From the NCBI RefSeq assembly GCF_027595985.1, contig NC_073313.1, positions 103,279,552 through 103,343,551 of the forward strand: a DNA stretch of 64,000 nucleotides, written 5' to 3'. This stretch comes from Sorex araneus (Eukaryota; Chordata; Mammalia; Eulipotyphla; Soricidae). Under the pieces are notes generated by a model. The model did no database searches. It was not told where the DNA came from and saw nothing but the letters and a program-made list of their open reading frames with translations. Made by a program: the position numbers and the translations under genes. Positions within the stretch are counted from its first letter, which is position 1. The number at the start of each line of letters is the position of its first letter. Shown here in pieces: positions 1-12,049 of the stretch.

Positions 1-320
1 GGAGACGGCCCTGATCGGTTGATGGATCAGTATCTGGTCTCTGGGTTTGGCACAAAATAAAGTTCTGCAGAACTTTCTCATTTGTGTTGCACACGTTCCT
101 TAGATCATGGACCCTAACAATATTCGAATATCAGCTCTGTAAACTTCCCTCCACCAATATCCCAGTTTCCCTCCCAACCCCAGCCTTTCCCCTTAGGCAC
201 ATAACAAATTTACTTTATATTGTTTATTCCAACAAAACTTTAACAGCTGGCAAATAGAATGACCAGAAAAAATAAATCAGTAAGAGCCAATTTGTGATTA
301 CTATGATTTTGACCTATGTA
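1..320 (-). repeat. Old L1 3'-end-like remnant with flanking sequence
   Basis: From about 60 to 260 the sequence resembles, on the minus strand, the pyrimidine-rich 3' UTR end of L1 seen more clearly elsewhere in the window. It shares wording with 41532-41720, such as a run ending in 'tttatattgttta'. It is degraded and has no open frame. The first 60 bases show nothing recognisable. Confidence 0.4.
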
Positions 321-579
321 AATAAGAAAATTTAAATAATTTAATACAATATAATTGAACACCTGTTCTAATTTACATATATATGTGTTTTCAACTCTTG
401 AATCTAAAGTATATTAGATTAAATTTTATTTTATACTTAGATCTCAACATGGTAATATACATGTCACCCCTGTCATTAATAAAACATTTAAAGCAATTCT
501 GTATAAATATCTTTTGGAGTTTACATGGAATAAGTAAGACCCACACATGTGAATTTTCCCTACACTTTATGTAAACACT

Positions 580-655
580 GTGATTTACAAAGTTGTTCAT
601 GGTGATTTGTTATAAGCATTTAATATTCAAATACCAGTCCCTCGGCATGCATTAG
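580..655 (-). repeat. Fragment of the same old repeat as 40471-41720
   Basis: The stretch around 'tttacaaagttgttcat' recurs at 40480-40496 and continues there after an LTR insertion. The shared words identify a dispersed repeat, probably an older L1 3' end. The two copies differ at many bases, so it is old. Confidence 0.4.
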
Positions 656-905
656 TTTTTTACAATACTGTATGGCTGTATGACTTAAATGGCAGAAATT
701 TATTCTTCATAGTCCTGTGGGTCCTGGGGAGTTCTAAGAGTCCAAAATCAAAGTGCTAGCAAAGTAGGTTCCAAACTGAGGCTTCCTTTCTTAACATATA
801 TATAACCACCATCTTGCTAGGTGCTCACATGACTTCTTTGTGTACACACAGGGAGAAAGAAAAAGCAAATTCTGATGTCTTTTAATCCCACCACACCAAG
901 CCCCT
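655..905 (-). mobile_element. MaLR (MLT1-like) LTR remnant
   Basis: Phrases such as 'cagaaatttattcttcatag' and 'gagtccaaaatcaaagtg' fit the reverse complement of the 3' half of mammalian MLT1-type LTRs, with the AATAAATT-type poly(A) region and a 'CACCTTGATTTTGGACTTC'-like segment. It is strongly decayed. Assignment is from recognition of the family, not a search. Confidence 0.5.
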
Positions 906-1440
906 TCCTTAATCTAGCTATAATTACTTTTACATTTTTCAAACACTTTCACATTAGAGTACAGAGCTTCAATAATTTGGAATTTCATGACAAACCAAAA
1001 CTCCATAATTGGAAAGGTTATGATTATTTTTAAATAAATTTGGAAACTTGAAAACCTAACATTAAGTCTAAAGTTAAATCTATAATCCCTACCAAAAGTA
1101 GCCTTCAAAAAGACTTCTGAGGATCTTTAGCCATAGATATCACCAGAATATTAATCAAGAAAAAATTTAAAATTACTTCAGTGGTATACTTAGAAGTCCA
1201 ATGAAGAAAATGAATGAGCAAAATTCTATTTAAAGTGAAACCACTGATATGAAACAACCAAGAAATATTCTAATATGTAACAGTTTGCACTATTTATAAC
1301 ATATGTCTTCCATAGTTCACCTTTTGTAACACTCTGGTACATTAACACACCATGCAAAAGACATTCTCATATTAAAATTGTCAAGGTGGCAATCAGCCAC
1401 AGTCTCTGAAATTAGTTATTATGGGGAGTTAATTAAAAAT
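906..1440. other. Unassigned AT-rich intergenic DNA
   Basis: I see no gene, no clear repeat and no splice-supported exon here. The short open frames have no recognisable protein similarity. Confidence 0.5.
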
Positions 1441-1459
1441 GCTACATCCACCCAGGAAT

Positions 1460-2012
1460 GCTACATTCGTACATTCATTCGCATGAAGGAACCAGCAGAG
1501 GAACCCAGGTGTGCAGGATCGGGACCCGTGGCCGAGATCTTCAAGGTCAGGACTGGGTCTCTGCCACTCAGATTCCCCATTTTCCAGTAACTAGGCAGTC
1601 ACACCCAGAAACTGCCCCTGGCACCGTGTAATCCCATCAACAGCCAACATCCAAAGACTATAAAAACTATAGTTTATAGTATGGTACAATATAGTATAGT
1701 TTGGCCGTGATGCAGCTGTGAGACATCTAATAGCCTAGTTCTCCCTCTTAGGGAACCTGGCAAGTTACCAAGAGTTTACTGCCCGCATTGGGGAGAGCCT
1801 GGCAAGCTCCCTGTGGTGTATTCATATGACAAATACAGTAACAAAGATGGGTCTCATTCCCCTGACCCTGAAGAGCCTCTAATGCAGCACCATTGGAAAG
1901 TACAAGTAAAGAGAGGCGAGTAAAGAGTAATCAGGGCTAAGATGAATGGAGATGTTACTGGGCCCGCTCCAGCAAATCGATGATCAACGGGATGACAATG
2001 ATACAGTGATAC
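1460..2012 (+). mobile_element. Long SOR-related retroelement (GACAGT-type tail)
   Basis: This is the long form related to the SOR SINE. It shares 'taggcagtcacacccag', 'cctgaccctgaa' and the end 'gggatgacaatgatacagtg' with copies at 6337-7262 (reverse), 15097-15799 and 22236-22566. The ends lack poly(A). A possible target-site repeat is 'acatccacccag' near 1446 against 'acattcacccag' near 2010. An AT-rich insertion near 1660-1705 is private to this copy. Confidence 0.7.
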
Positions 2013-2034
2013 ATTCACCCAGATGCAATTCATC

Positions 2035-4131
2035 CAGAAACCATAATAAATACATTCTCCTCTATTATCCATTCTAGTTTGCAGCCTGACCAGCACTGCA
2101 GCAAGTATATGTCACTTTACCACTGGGATAACTCAGAAAATTTTATTTCTCTGGAGTAGAAGTCCTTTGTTCCCTTGATATGACAATTATTTTTCCAAAT
2201 GTCCATGCACTGTCAGATCATGGAAATACAAAGATATGTCATTTGGTCACCTGATTGCCAGTTAATCTATTTGAACAGATAACACCGGGTTAATTGTTAT
2301 GGCATTAGCACATTCTTGTTGTTATGCGTCCATTGTAACACCTCCACCATCATTGAATGGAGTCAGTTAAGATAGTCAATGGTAATAAACACTCTTAATC
2401 ACAGTAGCCTAACCAACAAAAGCATGCTTCTTTGGAAATCTGGATTCAAACAACTCTCCAGAATTATCTACGCTCTATGTGGTTAATAAATAATCAGGTT
2501 GCTTCAACCCTGAAGCTCTAGTATAGCAACACAAGGCCTTCTCAATTTTTGCATCTAGGAAAGGGGTGTCAAGAGAGTTGCATATTAGCAGTTAAATGTT
2601 TCAACCCAGAAATGAAAACCTGTTACTTCTATTCCTAGATCCTCATGCAGAAGTAGTTAAGTGGCCTTGACTAATTACAAGGAATCTAGGATATCTACTT
2701 TCCAATTTGCATATGCCGAAAAACAAATATTGTTGAACCCTAGTAATGTATTGCTCGAATGCCATTGTAAGTAATACAGCATGTATGTTAAAAAAAACCC
2801 AAACAAACCATAAATTCAATCCCTAGGTTTTATACTTGGGATTGAAAAATAACTTGAACTCTGGGTGTTTAGTTTTAACTAAACCAGTAATAATGATTAT
2901 CTAATTAAATGATTGTTTATTTTAGATACTCTGTTTAGTATAAGTCCTGGCACATATAAAACATTCAAATAATTATTTTAGCTTATTCATAATGATTTGC
3001 AAGATTTTAATACAATAATCACTGTAATATAATATTGCAATATAATAATAATGTAGCAGAGAAAGGATGCATAAGTATGTATAGCATTGTGATACAATAA
3101 GTTGTAATCATGGTCAATAAAATATAACTCAGGTAATGTCAGTAATGTCTCAGTAATGGCCATAATGTCAAAACCACTTGTATCATACACATTATGAAAA
3201 TTTCATAATTTTATTTACCATTCTTCAACACACTGGGAAAATATTGATCCTGTTTTAGCCCTCAAAATAAAATAGCATGAAAACCATGATTAAGGCAATT
3301 GTTGAAAAGGAACAAATTAGTGTCACAGAGACTGTTTCTTTTTACTTAAATGTCATAAATTTTCGTGAACAAAAAGCATTTACTATAACCAGGAGTAAAT
3401 TCAACATTCCATGTTAAAAAGCTTAAAAGAAATAAAAAGCTGAAAAGAAAGCTTACAGCAATAACAAGTATATGATCCTGAGGAGCTTCTCAAAATAGTT
3501 ATTTGTCATATCCTTTTATCTTGCTTCTGGAAATGCTTTTATACCACCCTCTAAGTAATTTTAACCAGTCTTTTCCACCACCGATGGGTATTTTTAATAA
3601 ATAGTATTTCATAATTCATATAGCTGGAGTAAAGCTTTCACTATTCTAAAGAAAATTGTATATATTGAAAATAAAGATTCTTCTGTGAAAATGGCTCATA
3701 AACTAAGTACCTTTTTTATTCATGGTACTAAATATTTGAGACTTATGTAATGTCTTGTTTTCTGCTTTAATATGTTTGTAATAAGTTTTAAGTTTATAAT
3801 AAATGATAATATTGATATGGTTAAGGGATTATCATTATCCAATAAAATGTTTTCAAGTTTCATATTGTCTATGAGAAAATATTTCAAAATTGTAAAATCA
3901 ATGCATGTTCACTAAAAGTAAATAAAATAATATATTTATGCTATTAAAAGATGCATGTGATTTCACAAACACATACACTATTTCCTTCCTTGCCTCTAAA
4001 TTTCATGTCACTTGCTGTATATTAACTATACTTTTCTCAATATTTAGTAGTTTGGGTGTATACATGTTTATGCTTATCTCATGTAATGACTCTTCAAGTC
4101 ATTATTATTAATATAACATTCTTTTTTAATG
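2035..4131. other. Unassigned AT-rich intergenic DNA
   Basis: About 2.1 kb without a recognisable gene, SINE or L1 of the window's families. Open frames are short and scattered. Ancient repeats too decayed to see by eye may be present. Confidence 0.5.
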
Positions 4132-4143
4132 GTTGTAGAAAAT

Positions 4144-4309
4144 GGGCTGGAGCAATAGTACAGCGAGTAGGGCCTTTGCTTTGCACGCGGCCGACCTGGG
4201 TCCGATTCCCAGCATCCATGTGGTCCCCTGAGCACCGCTAAGAGTAATTCCTGAGTGCATGAGCCAGAAGTAACCCCTGTGCATCACCAGGTGTGACCCC
4301 AAAAAAATA
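4144..4309 (+). mobile_element. SOR SINE (tRNA-derived)
   Basis: This copy has a tRNA-like head with a degenerate B box ('ggtccgattcc'), a body ending 'ggtgtgacccc' and a short A tail. Target-site duplication 'gttgtagaaaat' lies at 4132-4143 and 4310-4321. A third copy of the same words occurs at 4331, so the target itself was repetitive. Confidence 0.9.
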
Positions 4310-4321
4310 GTTGTAGAAAAT

Positions 4322-4844
4322 TCCCTAAAAGTTGTAGAAAATGTCCTACTGCAAATGTACAAATATTTAATTCTATGCCAGCTTCCACCATTCTCAGACA
4401 TTAAATTAGTTTCTAATACTTTGTCATTAAAGACAATGTATTAATATGTACTCATATATTTCAATAAAACATGCATGTCTTTGTGACAGAGTGAAAGAAA
4501 AAAGAGGTTCATTTATCATATTAATGAAACCAAATTTAAAAAAAAAACATCTGTGATATATCTACCAAACTGTTTAAAGATATTATTATTTTGCTAGTGG
4601 ACCTAGAAGTGGGGCCGCAGGGTAACAAAATCGTATTTTACAGTTTCTTTACATTTGCATATCTAAAACACATACTGTCTTTGTAGTCATAAAAGTAAAT
4701 ACAAATTAAATACAATTTGAAGATACAAAGAAATTATTGCTTCTCTATTTTTTTACAAAATAATGGCATGGATAGTATGAGCATGAAAGGGTTTAAATAT
4801 GTGGATTTTTACTTTTTTAAAGCAGTTTGCTAAAATGCATAAAT
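4322..4844. other. Unassigned AT-rich intergenic DNA
   Basis: No gene or identifiable repeat is visible. Confidence 0.5.
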
Positions 4845-5285
4845 AAGGTATTCATTTCCTAGGGCTGCCATTAACTAAACGCCACAAATTAGGTGAATTA
4901 AAACAAGAGAAATCAGATCAGAGTTATCGAGACTAGAATTCCACATCAAGGTGTCAGTACATTCATGGTCCCTTTGAAGAAACTATGGAAAAAGCTTTTC
5001 CTTGCTTCTGGCTTCCCATGGTTTTCACGAATTACAGTTCCTTGGCTTTTACTGCATCTCTCTTCAGTCTCGCTTTTGTCTCCATATGGTCCTTTCCACT
5101 TTGTGTCTGTCCTCCTAAGGCATTTTTCTCTCTCTTTGACTCTGTACCTCATCTATCTCTTCTCCCATTTCCTCTCCTTTCTTCTCCTTTATTCTTTTCT
5201 CCTTTATTCTCTTCTCTTCTCCTTTATTCTCTTTTTATAGCTAGCATATTTCATTAGTTCCTATCTAATCCAATATGATCTGATA
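4845..5285 (-). mobile_element. MaLR (MLT1-like) LTR remnant with TC-rich tract
   Basis: 'tttcctagggctgcc' followed by 'atcaaggtgtcag' and 'ttccttggctttta' matches, in order, the reverse complement of MLT1-type LTRs. The end is overrun by a TTCTC-rich simple repeat at about 5150-5240. There is no coding potential; the two overlapping 90-residue frames here are low-complexity. Confidence 0.6.
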
Positions 5286-6086
5286 TTTAATTAATTATAT
5301 ATTCAAAGATACTTTTTCCACAAAAAAAAAACACATTCACAAATACAGAGGGTTAGAATTTCAGGAGTAAATTTAAATGAAAATAATTGGAATAGAAATT
5401 TGGATGTTTAATGTTGACCTCAACATTAGTCATAGCATAGGTTTCTGAATGATAAGATTACTGATACTATATTCACTATGATTCTTAACATTTTTATATT
5501 TTTCAATAAAGATTTATTAAAGCATAAAGTTGAAATTGACATCTTATTTTGTTATGTGCTTGGTGCACATACATATACACAAACACACACTAATAGTCTT
5601 ACTAGAGAATAGAAATTTCTATGAGGCTATTGAGACAAGAGAATGTTTACATTCTTGTTATCAGGAGTTAGTTCCAAGATAGCTTGGAGTGTTTTTCTCT
5701 CTTTTTGTCTCTCCAAAGGCCGATATTATATATAACCAGAGAAAAAGAAGTTGAAAATAAAATTATATATCACATTACATTACACACTCTCACACTCTCA
5801 CACATACATCCTTAGTTTTAGTTTTAAATAAAGTTTTCTAGGAAATCTATATATCTTTGGTCTCTAGTTGTCTAACTATCCTGGGGGGTATTTGCCTTGT
5901 CTAACTATGCAGATACCTAGTCTTGGTCAGAATTTTATACTTTTGTAACTTCTGTAATTTCCAAGGAAAGAGAAGACTAGAAGAAAAAAAGAGAGAAGAG
6001 AGGGAAGAAAATAAACACATTTTTATAACGGTCTTTTATAGAGTATATATATACATATTATACATGTATATATATTTATAAAGGGT
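5286..6086. other. Unassigned intergenic DNA
   Basis: AT-rich sequence with short CA/TA tracts (about 5770-5805 and 6045-6075). No gene is seen. Confidence 0.5.
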
Positions 6087-6100
6087 ACTAAAATAACAGT

Positions 6101-6285
6101 GGACTGGAAATATAGCACAGTGGGCAAGCTACTGAGAGTATCCACCTGCAAGGCAGACCCTGGCAAGCTACCCATGGTGTATTCAATATGCCAAAAACAT
6201 TAACAAGTCTCATAATGGAAACGTTACTGGTGCCCGCTTGAGCAAATCGATGAACAACAGGACGACAGTGCTACAGTGCAGTGTT
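6101..6285 (+). mobile_element. SOR SINE, variant with GACAGT-type tail
   Basis: The tRNA-like head is followed by the alternative body ('cctggcaagctacc', 'atgccaaaaaca', 'gagcaaatcgatgaacaac') and an end without poly(A). Target repeats 'actaaaataacagt' (6087-6100) and 'actaaagtaacagt' (6286-6299) differ at one base. It lies tail to tail with the next element. Confidence 0.85.
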
Positions 6286-6336
6286 ACTAAAGTAACAGTA
6301 TCGATTGAACTCTATGAAATGATATTAAATCCCTGT

Positions 6337-7262
6337 ATCACTGTCAAACTGTTGTTCATCGATTTACTCAAGCAGGCACCAGTAACGTCTCTATTACACT
6401 GAACCCTGAGATTTTAGCATCCTCTCCTTACTCGTCTTTCACAATGATTGGAGGCTCTTTCAGGGTTAGGGGAATGAGACCTATTGTTACTATTTTTGGC
6501 ATATCGAATAAGCCACAGAGAGCTTGCCAGGCTCTCCAGTGTGGGCAATACACTCTCGGTAGCTTATCAGGTTCTCCAAGAGGGAACACTAGGCTATTAG
6601 ATGTCTTCTGGAAGTTTAGTTTTATAGTCTCTGGATGTTGTCTGTTGATGGGATTACATAGTGTCAGGGGCAGTTTCTGGGTGTGACTACCTAGCTACTG
6701 GAAAATGGGGGACCTGGGTGGAAGAGGCTCACTCCAGACTCGAGCACCCTTGGAGATCTCAGCTCCGGGTTTTGCACACCAGGGTTCCTCTGCCAGTTTC
6801 TTCATACATGAGGCTCGTCTGAACGTGTGGAGAATGGCCTTGAACATGGCTGTGGTTGGGTTCCAGAGGTCTTCAACTGTTGAGGCTCTGCTTGAAGCAG
6901 GGAGGGAAATGCAACCCATCCCTCCGAGGGCCCCGGTGAAGACAGCCAGGTGCGGGGACAGGAGACTCTGTGTTGCTGTCTTCCGGGAGCTTGGTTTTAG
7001 TCTCTGGATGTTGGCCATTGATGGGATTACATGGCACCGGGGGCAGTTTCTGGGTGTGACTGCCTAGCTACTGGAAAATGGGGGATCTGGGTGGAAGAGG
7101 CCCAGTTCCGATCCCAACAGCCTTGGAAATCTCGGCCCCAGGTCCCACACAACTGGGTTTCTCTGCCACTTCCTTCATGCATGAGGCTTGTCTGAACATG
7201 TGGAGAGTGGCCTTGAGCATGGCTGTGGCTGGGTTCTGGAGGTCTTCAACTATGTAGCCTCT
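6337..7262 (-). mobile_element. Long SOR-related element with internal tandem duplication
   Basis: The tail of the family is at the left ('cactgtcaaactgttgttc') and the body runs leftwards to the head. The part from about 6600 to 6973 is repeated at 6974-7262, with 'tctctggatgttg' at 6628 and 7001, so the repeat period is 373 bp. The open frames at 6705-7067 and 6695-7018 are by-products of this GC-richer repeat, not genes. Confidence 0.75.
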
Positions 7263-8444
7263 AAGTAAGCTTAAATATTAACTGCAGGTATGTGGGGGAG
7301 GGCAAAGAGGGAGTTTTCAATGGCTATGTTACAATAATTTCCACACAGTGAAAAACAGTGAAACCACTCAAAAAGGCTGCTTACCAGATATTAAATAACA
7401 TGAAAAATAAAAGTCATGAGATTTTTGTGAGCCTGGAATAGTATGGTTTATTGATTTGTAGAAAAATATTTTTTTAAAACGGCCTCACAATATTTCACAC
7501 CACTCTTTGTTTTTCAGTCATGGTAGAGGAACTTTCCCTGAAATAGAGATTATCTTACTAATGTGGTAGTTTCGTTGAAAGTTGGTTTAGATTCTGATTT
7601 TCTTACAACCAGCAATACAAGCTGCAGTTTTGGATTCAACACACTTGTACTATCTGATTTTCAAACACAAGTTTGTAGTGAAAGTGAGAGAGAGAATTAG
7701 TAATTTGAAATGTAGCTTATGACATAATGTTAGGGATTCTACCACCAAAAAAGGTATGCAGGAGTAGAGGATGAATAGGCTTATTGTGTTATAGATACAA
7801 AAACACCTGGATTCTGACTAGAGTCTCCACAACTTCACAGTCGTGTGACCTAAAGCACGAGTTTTGTAGTGCCCAGTTACTTGACCCATTATATTTGGTC
7901 TATTTTTCCTACTTTGTAAATCCAAAGTAATTTAAAAATGAAACTTTATTATGATATATTTGGACTTACCTAATTGTTAATGAGGTTGGGGTTTGGGGAC
8001 GTGTTCTCATTTGTTTGAGAATGTTGGTTTGTAACCTAAAAATTTGTTATTTCTATTTTTTGGGGGGGAATTGTATGTCTACTCAAATTCTGATGTACAA
8101 ATTTAGCCCATGGTCATCAAATTCAAGTAAGCTGAAAAGAATAATATAACCACACAACTTGAATGGGAGCCATAAATATTAGGTAAATAATGATATTGAG
8201 CAAGACATAATCTATGACGTAGAATTTCTTGATCGATCAACTGCATATTTAAATTTTCTATAAATGTAATTTATACAAAAGCAAAGAAATCTTTCTCTGC
8301 TAAAAATATAACTTTCAATACTAGAAAAGATACAGTGATAAAAATGTACTAGAGCACCTATTTTTTTAAATAATGCAGGAGTACTGCTATTTGTTCAGCC
8401 ATTGACTAAGCTGATTGAATTGGGCATTAACTCCATATTACTTT
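7263..8444. other. Unassigned intergenic DNA
   Basis: About 1.2 kb of AT-rich sequence in which I see no gene and no clear repeat. Confidence 0.5.
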
Positions 8445-9060
8445 TTTAAAAATTGCATCATTGTGAGATAAAATTACAAAGCTTTCATGTTTGAGATTCA
8501 GCCATACAATGATAACATCCATCCCTCTACCAGTGTACATTTAACACCACCCACATCTCAGTCCTCACCCTGCTTCTATCCTCTATGGCAGACAATTTCC
8601 CCAATACTCTCCTGATTTGGGGTGGAGCATTATGTTTTGCTTGAAATTTCCCATTACCATTCAAGCCTACCTGCCAAAGGCAGGTGCTAAAAAATTTATT
8701 TTCCATTGCTCATTTTGAATATCATGAGAGCTCACATGGCTGTGATTGTAAATGTAAATATTAAGATTTTAAATGCTTGGGTTCTGGAGACATCTCTGTA
8801 TGCCACTAATCTATTTGGGGATTCAATTTGGAGTCCAGGGATGTTGGTGTGCTAAGATGGCACCAGGAGGCAAAGTATGGGCATGACAACCAGTCTACTG
8901 GGCGGGCAGGGACCCAGGGTGGCCTGGAGATTTAGTCCTGTAACACACATAAGGGGGTTGGGGGGCTTAATTGTGGAAGCTCTTAGTCGCCGGGATTCCA
9001 TCTGGAGTAGGCAGGAAGAGCACACCTGCCCCATCTGGGGTGCCCCAGTGAAATTATAGA
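8445..9060 (-). mobile_element. Old copy of GC-head/L1-tail composite element
   Basis: An L1-like 3' end at 8445-8640 (minus strand) is followed by a GC-richer head at about 8760-9057. The head words 'gtcgccgggattccatctgg' and 'ctgccccatctggggt' recur in the copy ending at 11463. The YY1-like word 'aagatggca' is at about 8854. No target-site duplication was found, so the unit is inferred from its relatives. Confidence 0.55.
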
Positions 9061-9389
9061 TCACCTATTTACACACATCCTTTTTAGCTTTAGGTTCTAT
9101 TATTCTCTTTGTAAATATAGTCAATATAACATATATATATCAAAATGTGGTCAAGGAAGTTTACAGATTGATATTTTATTATAATCAAAATGTAATCGCA
9201 GAGTGCGCTCACAGTAACAACATCTAGATAAAGGTACAAAGCATCGCCTAAACTCCAGTCTTCCCATATTAGTCTCAGTGAACCTCCTGGTAAAAACCAC
9301 TATTCTGACTCCTAACAATATAAATAAGCTATTTTTATTTTTAACTCTATTTAATCAATATTCTATCTACCTATTCCTTTGTATATAGT
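9061..9389. other. Unassigned intergenic DNA
   Basis: No gene is seen. The sequence may be part of the L1 remnant that is clearer from 9390. Confidence 0.4.
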
Positions 9390-9600
9390 TTGATTGCTCA
9401 ATATTATTTTTATGAAGTGTATCCATGTTTATGAAAAGCAGTTTATTCCCTTCCACTACTGCTACAAATTCATAATTCATTCACCCATTTTTGCTAGACA
9501 TTTAGGTTATTTTTTGTTTTTAAAATTACAAATAATGTTGCTATCAACTTTCTCACATACTTCTAACAGCATTTCATTGTGATTATTGATCTGACTAGAA
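9390..9600 (-). mobile_element. Ancient L1 3' fragment
   Basis: Read on the minus strand this resembles the end of L1 ORF2 and the start of its 3' UTR, in the section whose reverse complement contains 'gtgtatccatgttt', 'ttcattcaccca' and 'acatttaggtt'. It is heavily mutated. Confidence 0.55.
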
Positions 9601-10266
9601 TTAATAACTGATAAGACAAGCCTTAATATGGAGAGCCTATCAGTTTTTCAAACTAATTATACCACTTTATATGGTCACTAGAAATGCATTACAGTTCTTT
9701 TATATTACATCTTCATTGTCACTTGTTTACTTTTAAAAAATTATTCTTGGTCTTGCATTACAGAAATCCAATTACCAAAGAGTGGCAGGAGAAGTGGAAG
9801 GGAAGAAAAAGGCAGACTAGACCTCACAACAGTCAGTAATGGAGGTCTTAGGCACTTTGATAGTGGTGGAATGCAGTAACTTTGTACATCAACCGCATAA
9901 CTATTAATGCTACTGCAACCATATTGACCAAACCATAATACAAACAATAAAATCAGGGTCAAACTGAAGATCAGTATCTCTCCTAACCCTGGAGAGAGAT
10001 GGGATGGAATCCTTCTTGTCAGGACACTACTATGGAAGGTAAAAACCAGAGGCCACCTCCAGCTCATCATGCTGATATGGTCTTCACATATTCACACTGG
10101 CCAAGCCTAGGTATCTCTGTTGTGACAGGTAAAATATTAATGCCTTTATTAATGTAAAACACCTGCTCTGTCCTTAGCCCATCCTTAGGACCTCTCAATA
10201 AAGAATGAAGCATCCCAAATGGAGAGTTCTCCAATCCCGCTGTGTTTATGCTAAAGCACAAGGCAG
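9601..10266. other. Unassigned intergenic DNA
   Basis: No recognisable gene or repeat. The 109-residue minus-strand frame at 9741-10070 has no recognisable motif. Confidence 0.45.
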
Positions 10267-11463
10267 GTTTATTTATTTATTTTTTATTGAATCACTGTGA
10301 GAACAGTTGCAAGCTTTCAGGTTTAAGTCTCAAGTCATACAATAATCAAACACCCTTGACCAGTACACATGTTCCACCACCAAGAACCCCAGTATACCCC
10401 CCACCACACCCTCCACCCTGCCTCTGTGGCAGATGATTTTCACTTTACTCTCTCTTTACTTTGTTTTTTTTTAACACTCAACATCATTTTTAATTCCAGA
10501 AGTGCACATACAAACCACAATGACACAGCATCTCATGTTTGTGAGAATAGCTCAGATTGGAAACAACAATAAATGGGAAAAACATGGAGAAAAACTTTGA
10601 TTACTTTCAATTTTCAACAGAAAACCCATTATTGTTTTTTGTAATTTCCCCCCAACAATCAGACCTGCTGAAAAGGCATCATTGGATAAGTTGTTTTCTA
10701 TTGCTGAAAATGAAGAGCATATGATGTCGCACGGCCACGACAGCGGCCACGCGGTTTTGGAATTCTGGTGTTTTAGTAATTAAGTCCAGTGGTATTTCTG
10801 TCAGCAGCTGCTGCATTCCAAGACTGGTTTGTGTGCCTCTGGGATCATGGCCGTTCAGGAGCAGAGGAGCAATTCATGGGCCGCCGCTCGGGATCTTTTC
10901 TGGGTGGGGAGCAGGGCCGGTTCCGTTCCCCCATTGCAAGATTTTTCGCGCACCCCATCACTGCAAGCTCCTACCTCTCTGTTCAATTGGCTGGCTGTCA
11001 CCATGCTGCCACAAAGGGGAAAAGGCCGAGGGACAAAAAAACCTTCCCCTCCTGGGGTGGCATGGGGCCGTAGCTTAGTTCACAATCCAGGAGCATTTCT
11101 GCCAGCAGCCACTGTGTTCTGAGATTGGTTTGTGTGCCTCTGAGATTATGACCATTCAGGGGTGGAGGAGCTGTACTTGAGCATTTCTTTTATATCAGGA
11201 AAGGTCGCGTGTCCACTTATGCGGATTACGGTTTGGAGAAATAGTCCTGGTCCCCACATACCGGAGCCATATTTGTAGAAGCTCATGGTCGCCAGGATTC
11301 CATTTGGAGAAGGCGGGGAGACTGCACCTGCTCCATCTGGGGTACCCCGGAGTTATCGGCTCTGTTTGGGGTCCAGAGCATTCTCTGGTGTTGTGCTACC
11401 TGCCCACCAGGATTCTTCACTGCTGAATGCGGCAAGATGGCATGGGGGGCAAAGGACGGTTTA
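10267..11463 (-). mobile_element. GC-head/L1-tail composite element
   Basis: A T-rich start, the L1-like 3' end ('ttgaatcactgtgagaacag') and a GC-rich head of about 750 bp follow in order. The head holds two related units: 'tggtttgtgtgcctctggga' (about 10825) and 'tggtttgtgtgcctctgaga' (about 11125) are 300 bp apart. 'aggaaaggtcgcg' near 11198 matches the start of the copy ending at 24881. The long frames at 10789-11122 are CpG-rich by-products. No clear target-site repeat was found. Confidence 0.65.
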
Positions 11464-11593
11464 CTAAACCATCTGGCAAATGCAAAGTGAAGGTAAGAAA
11501 CTTTCTGTGACTTCCCTTTTGTAGAAATCAGATTCTGGTTCTACATAAGTGATTGAATAAATGTTTTCTAATAGGCTTTTAAAGGGCAGTATA

Positions 11594-11765
11594 GGGGCTG
11601 GAGCTATAGCACAGAGGGTAGGGCGTTTGCCTCCACACAGCTGACCCGGAATCAATTCCCAGCATCCCATATGGTCCCCTGAGCACCGCCAGGAGTAATT
11701 CCTGAGTGCAGAGCCAGGAGTAACCCCTGTGCATCGCTGGGTGTGACCCAGAAAGCGAAAAAAAA
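11594..11765 (+). mobile_element. SOR SINE
   Basis: A complete copy with B box-like 'ggaatcaattcc', body and A-rich end. Imperfect target repeats 'ggcagtata' (11585-11593) and 'ggcaatata' (11766-11774) flank it. Three minus-strand frames over it, up to 166 residues, are SINE shadows. Confidence 0.85.
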
Positions 11766-11774
11766 GGCAATATA

Positions 11775-12049
11775 GATTGAAACTGGGCTGACTGACTGAC
11801 CATAGGTAACAGTCTGGTCTAGCAAAGGACTCGAAGCTGCATATGCTTCCACTAATCTGACCAGGAGTGGAAGCCAAAGGTTTACTAGGGAAATTTTCTG
11901 CTGAAAAGGCAGACATGCTCGTTATTGAGGCTGCCAGTAGGTTGAGAGACATCCAAGTAAACATCTAAACTGCTGCTAAATATTCATTCTTAGTTCTATA
12001 TGAATATACAGTACTTTGGAGAAAATAAGGATTTTTAACAGCTAAAATT
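11775..12049. other. Unassigned spacer
   Basis: Short stretch between a SINE and a composite element. No gene is seen. Confidence 0.4.

Noticed and set aside
9741..10070. 109-residue minus-strand frame as a small gene
   Set aside because: No recognisable motif, promoter or splice signals; frames of this length occur by chance.
11464..11964. 166-residue minus-strand frame
   Set aside because: Most of it reads through a SOR SINE; the same peptide words occur wherever that SINE is in the window.
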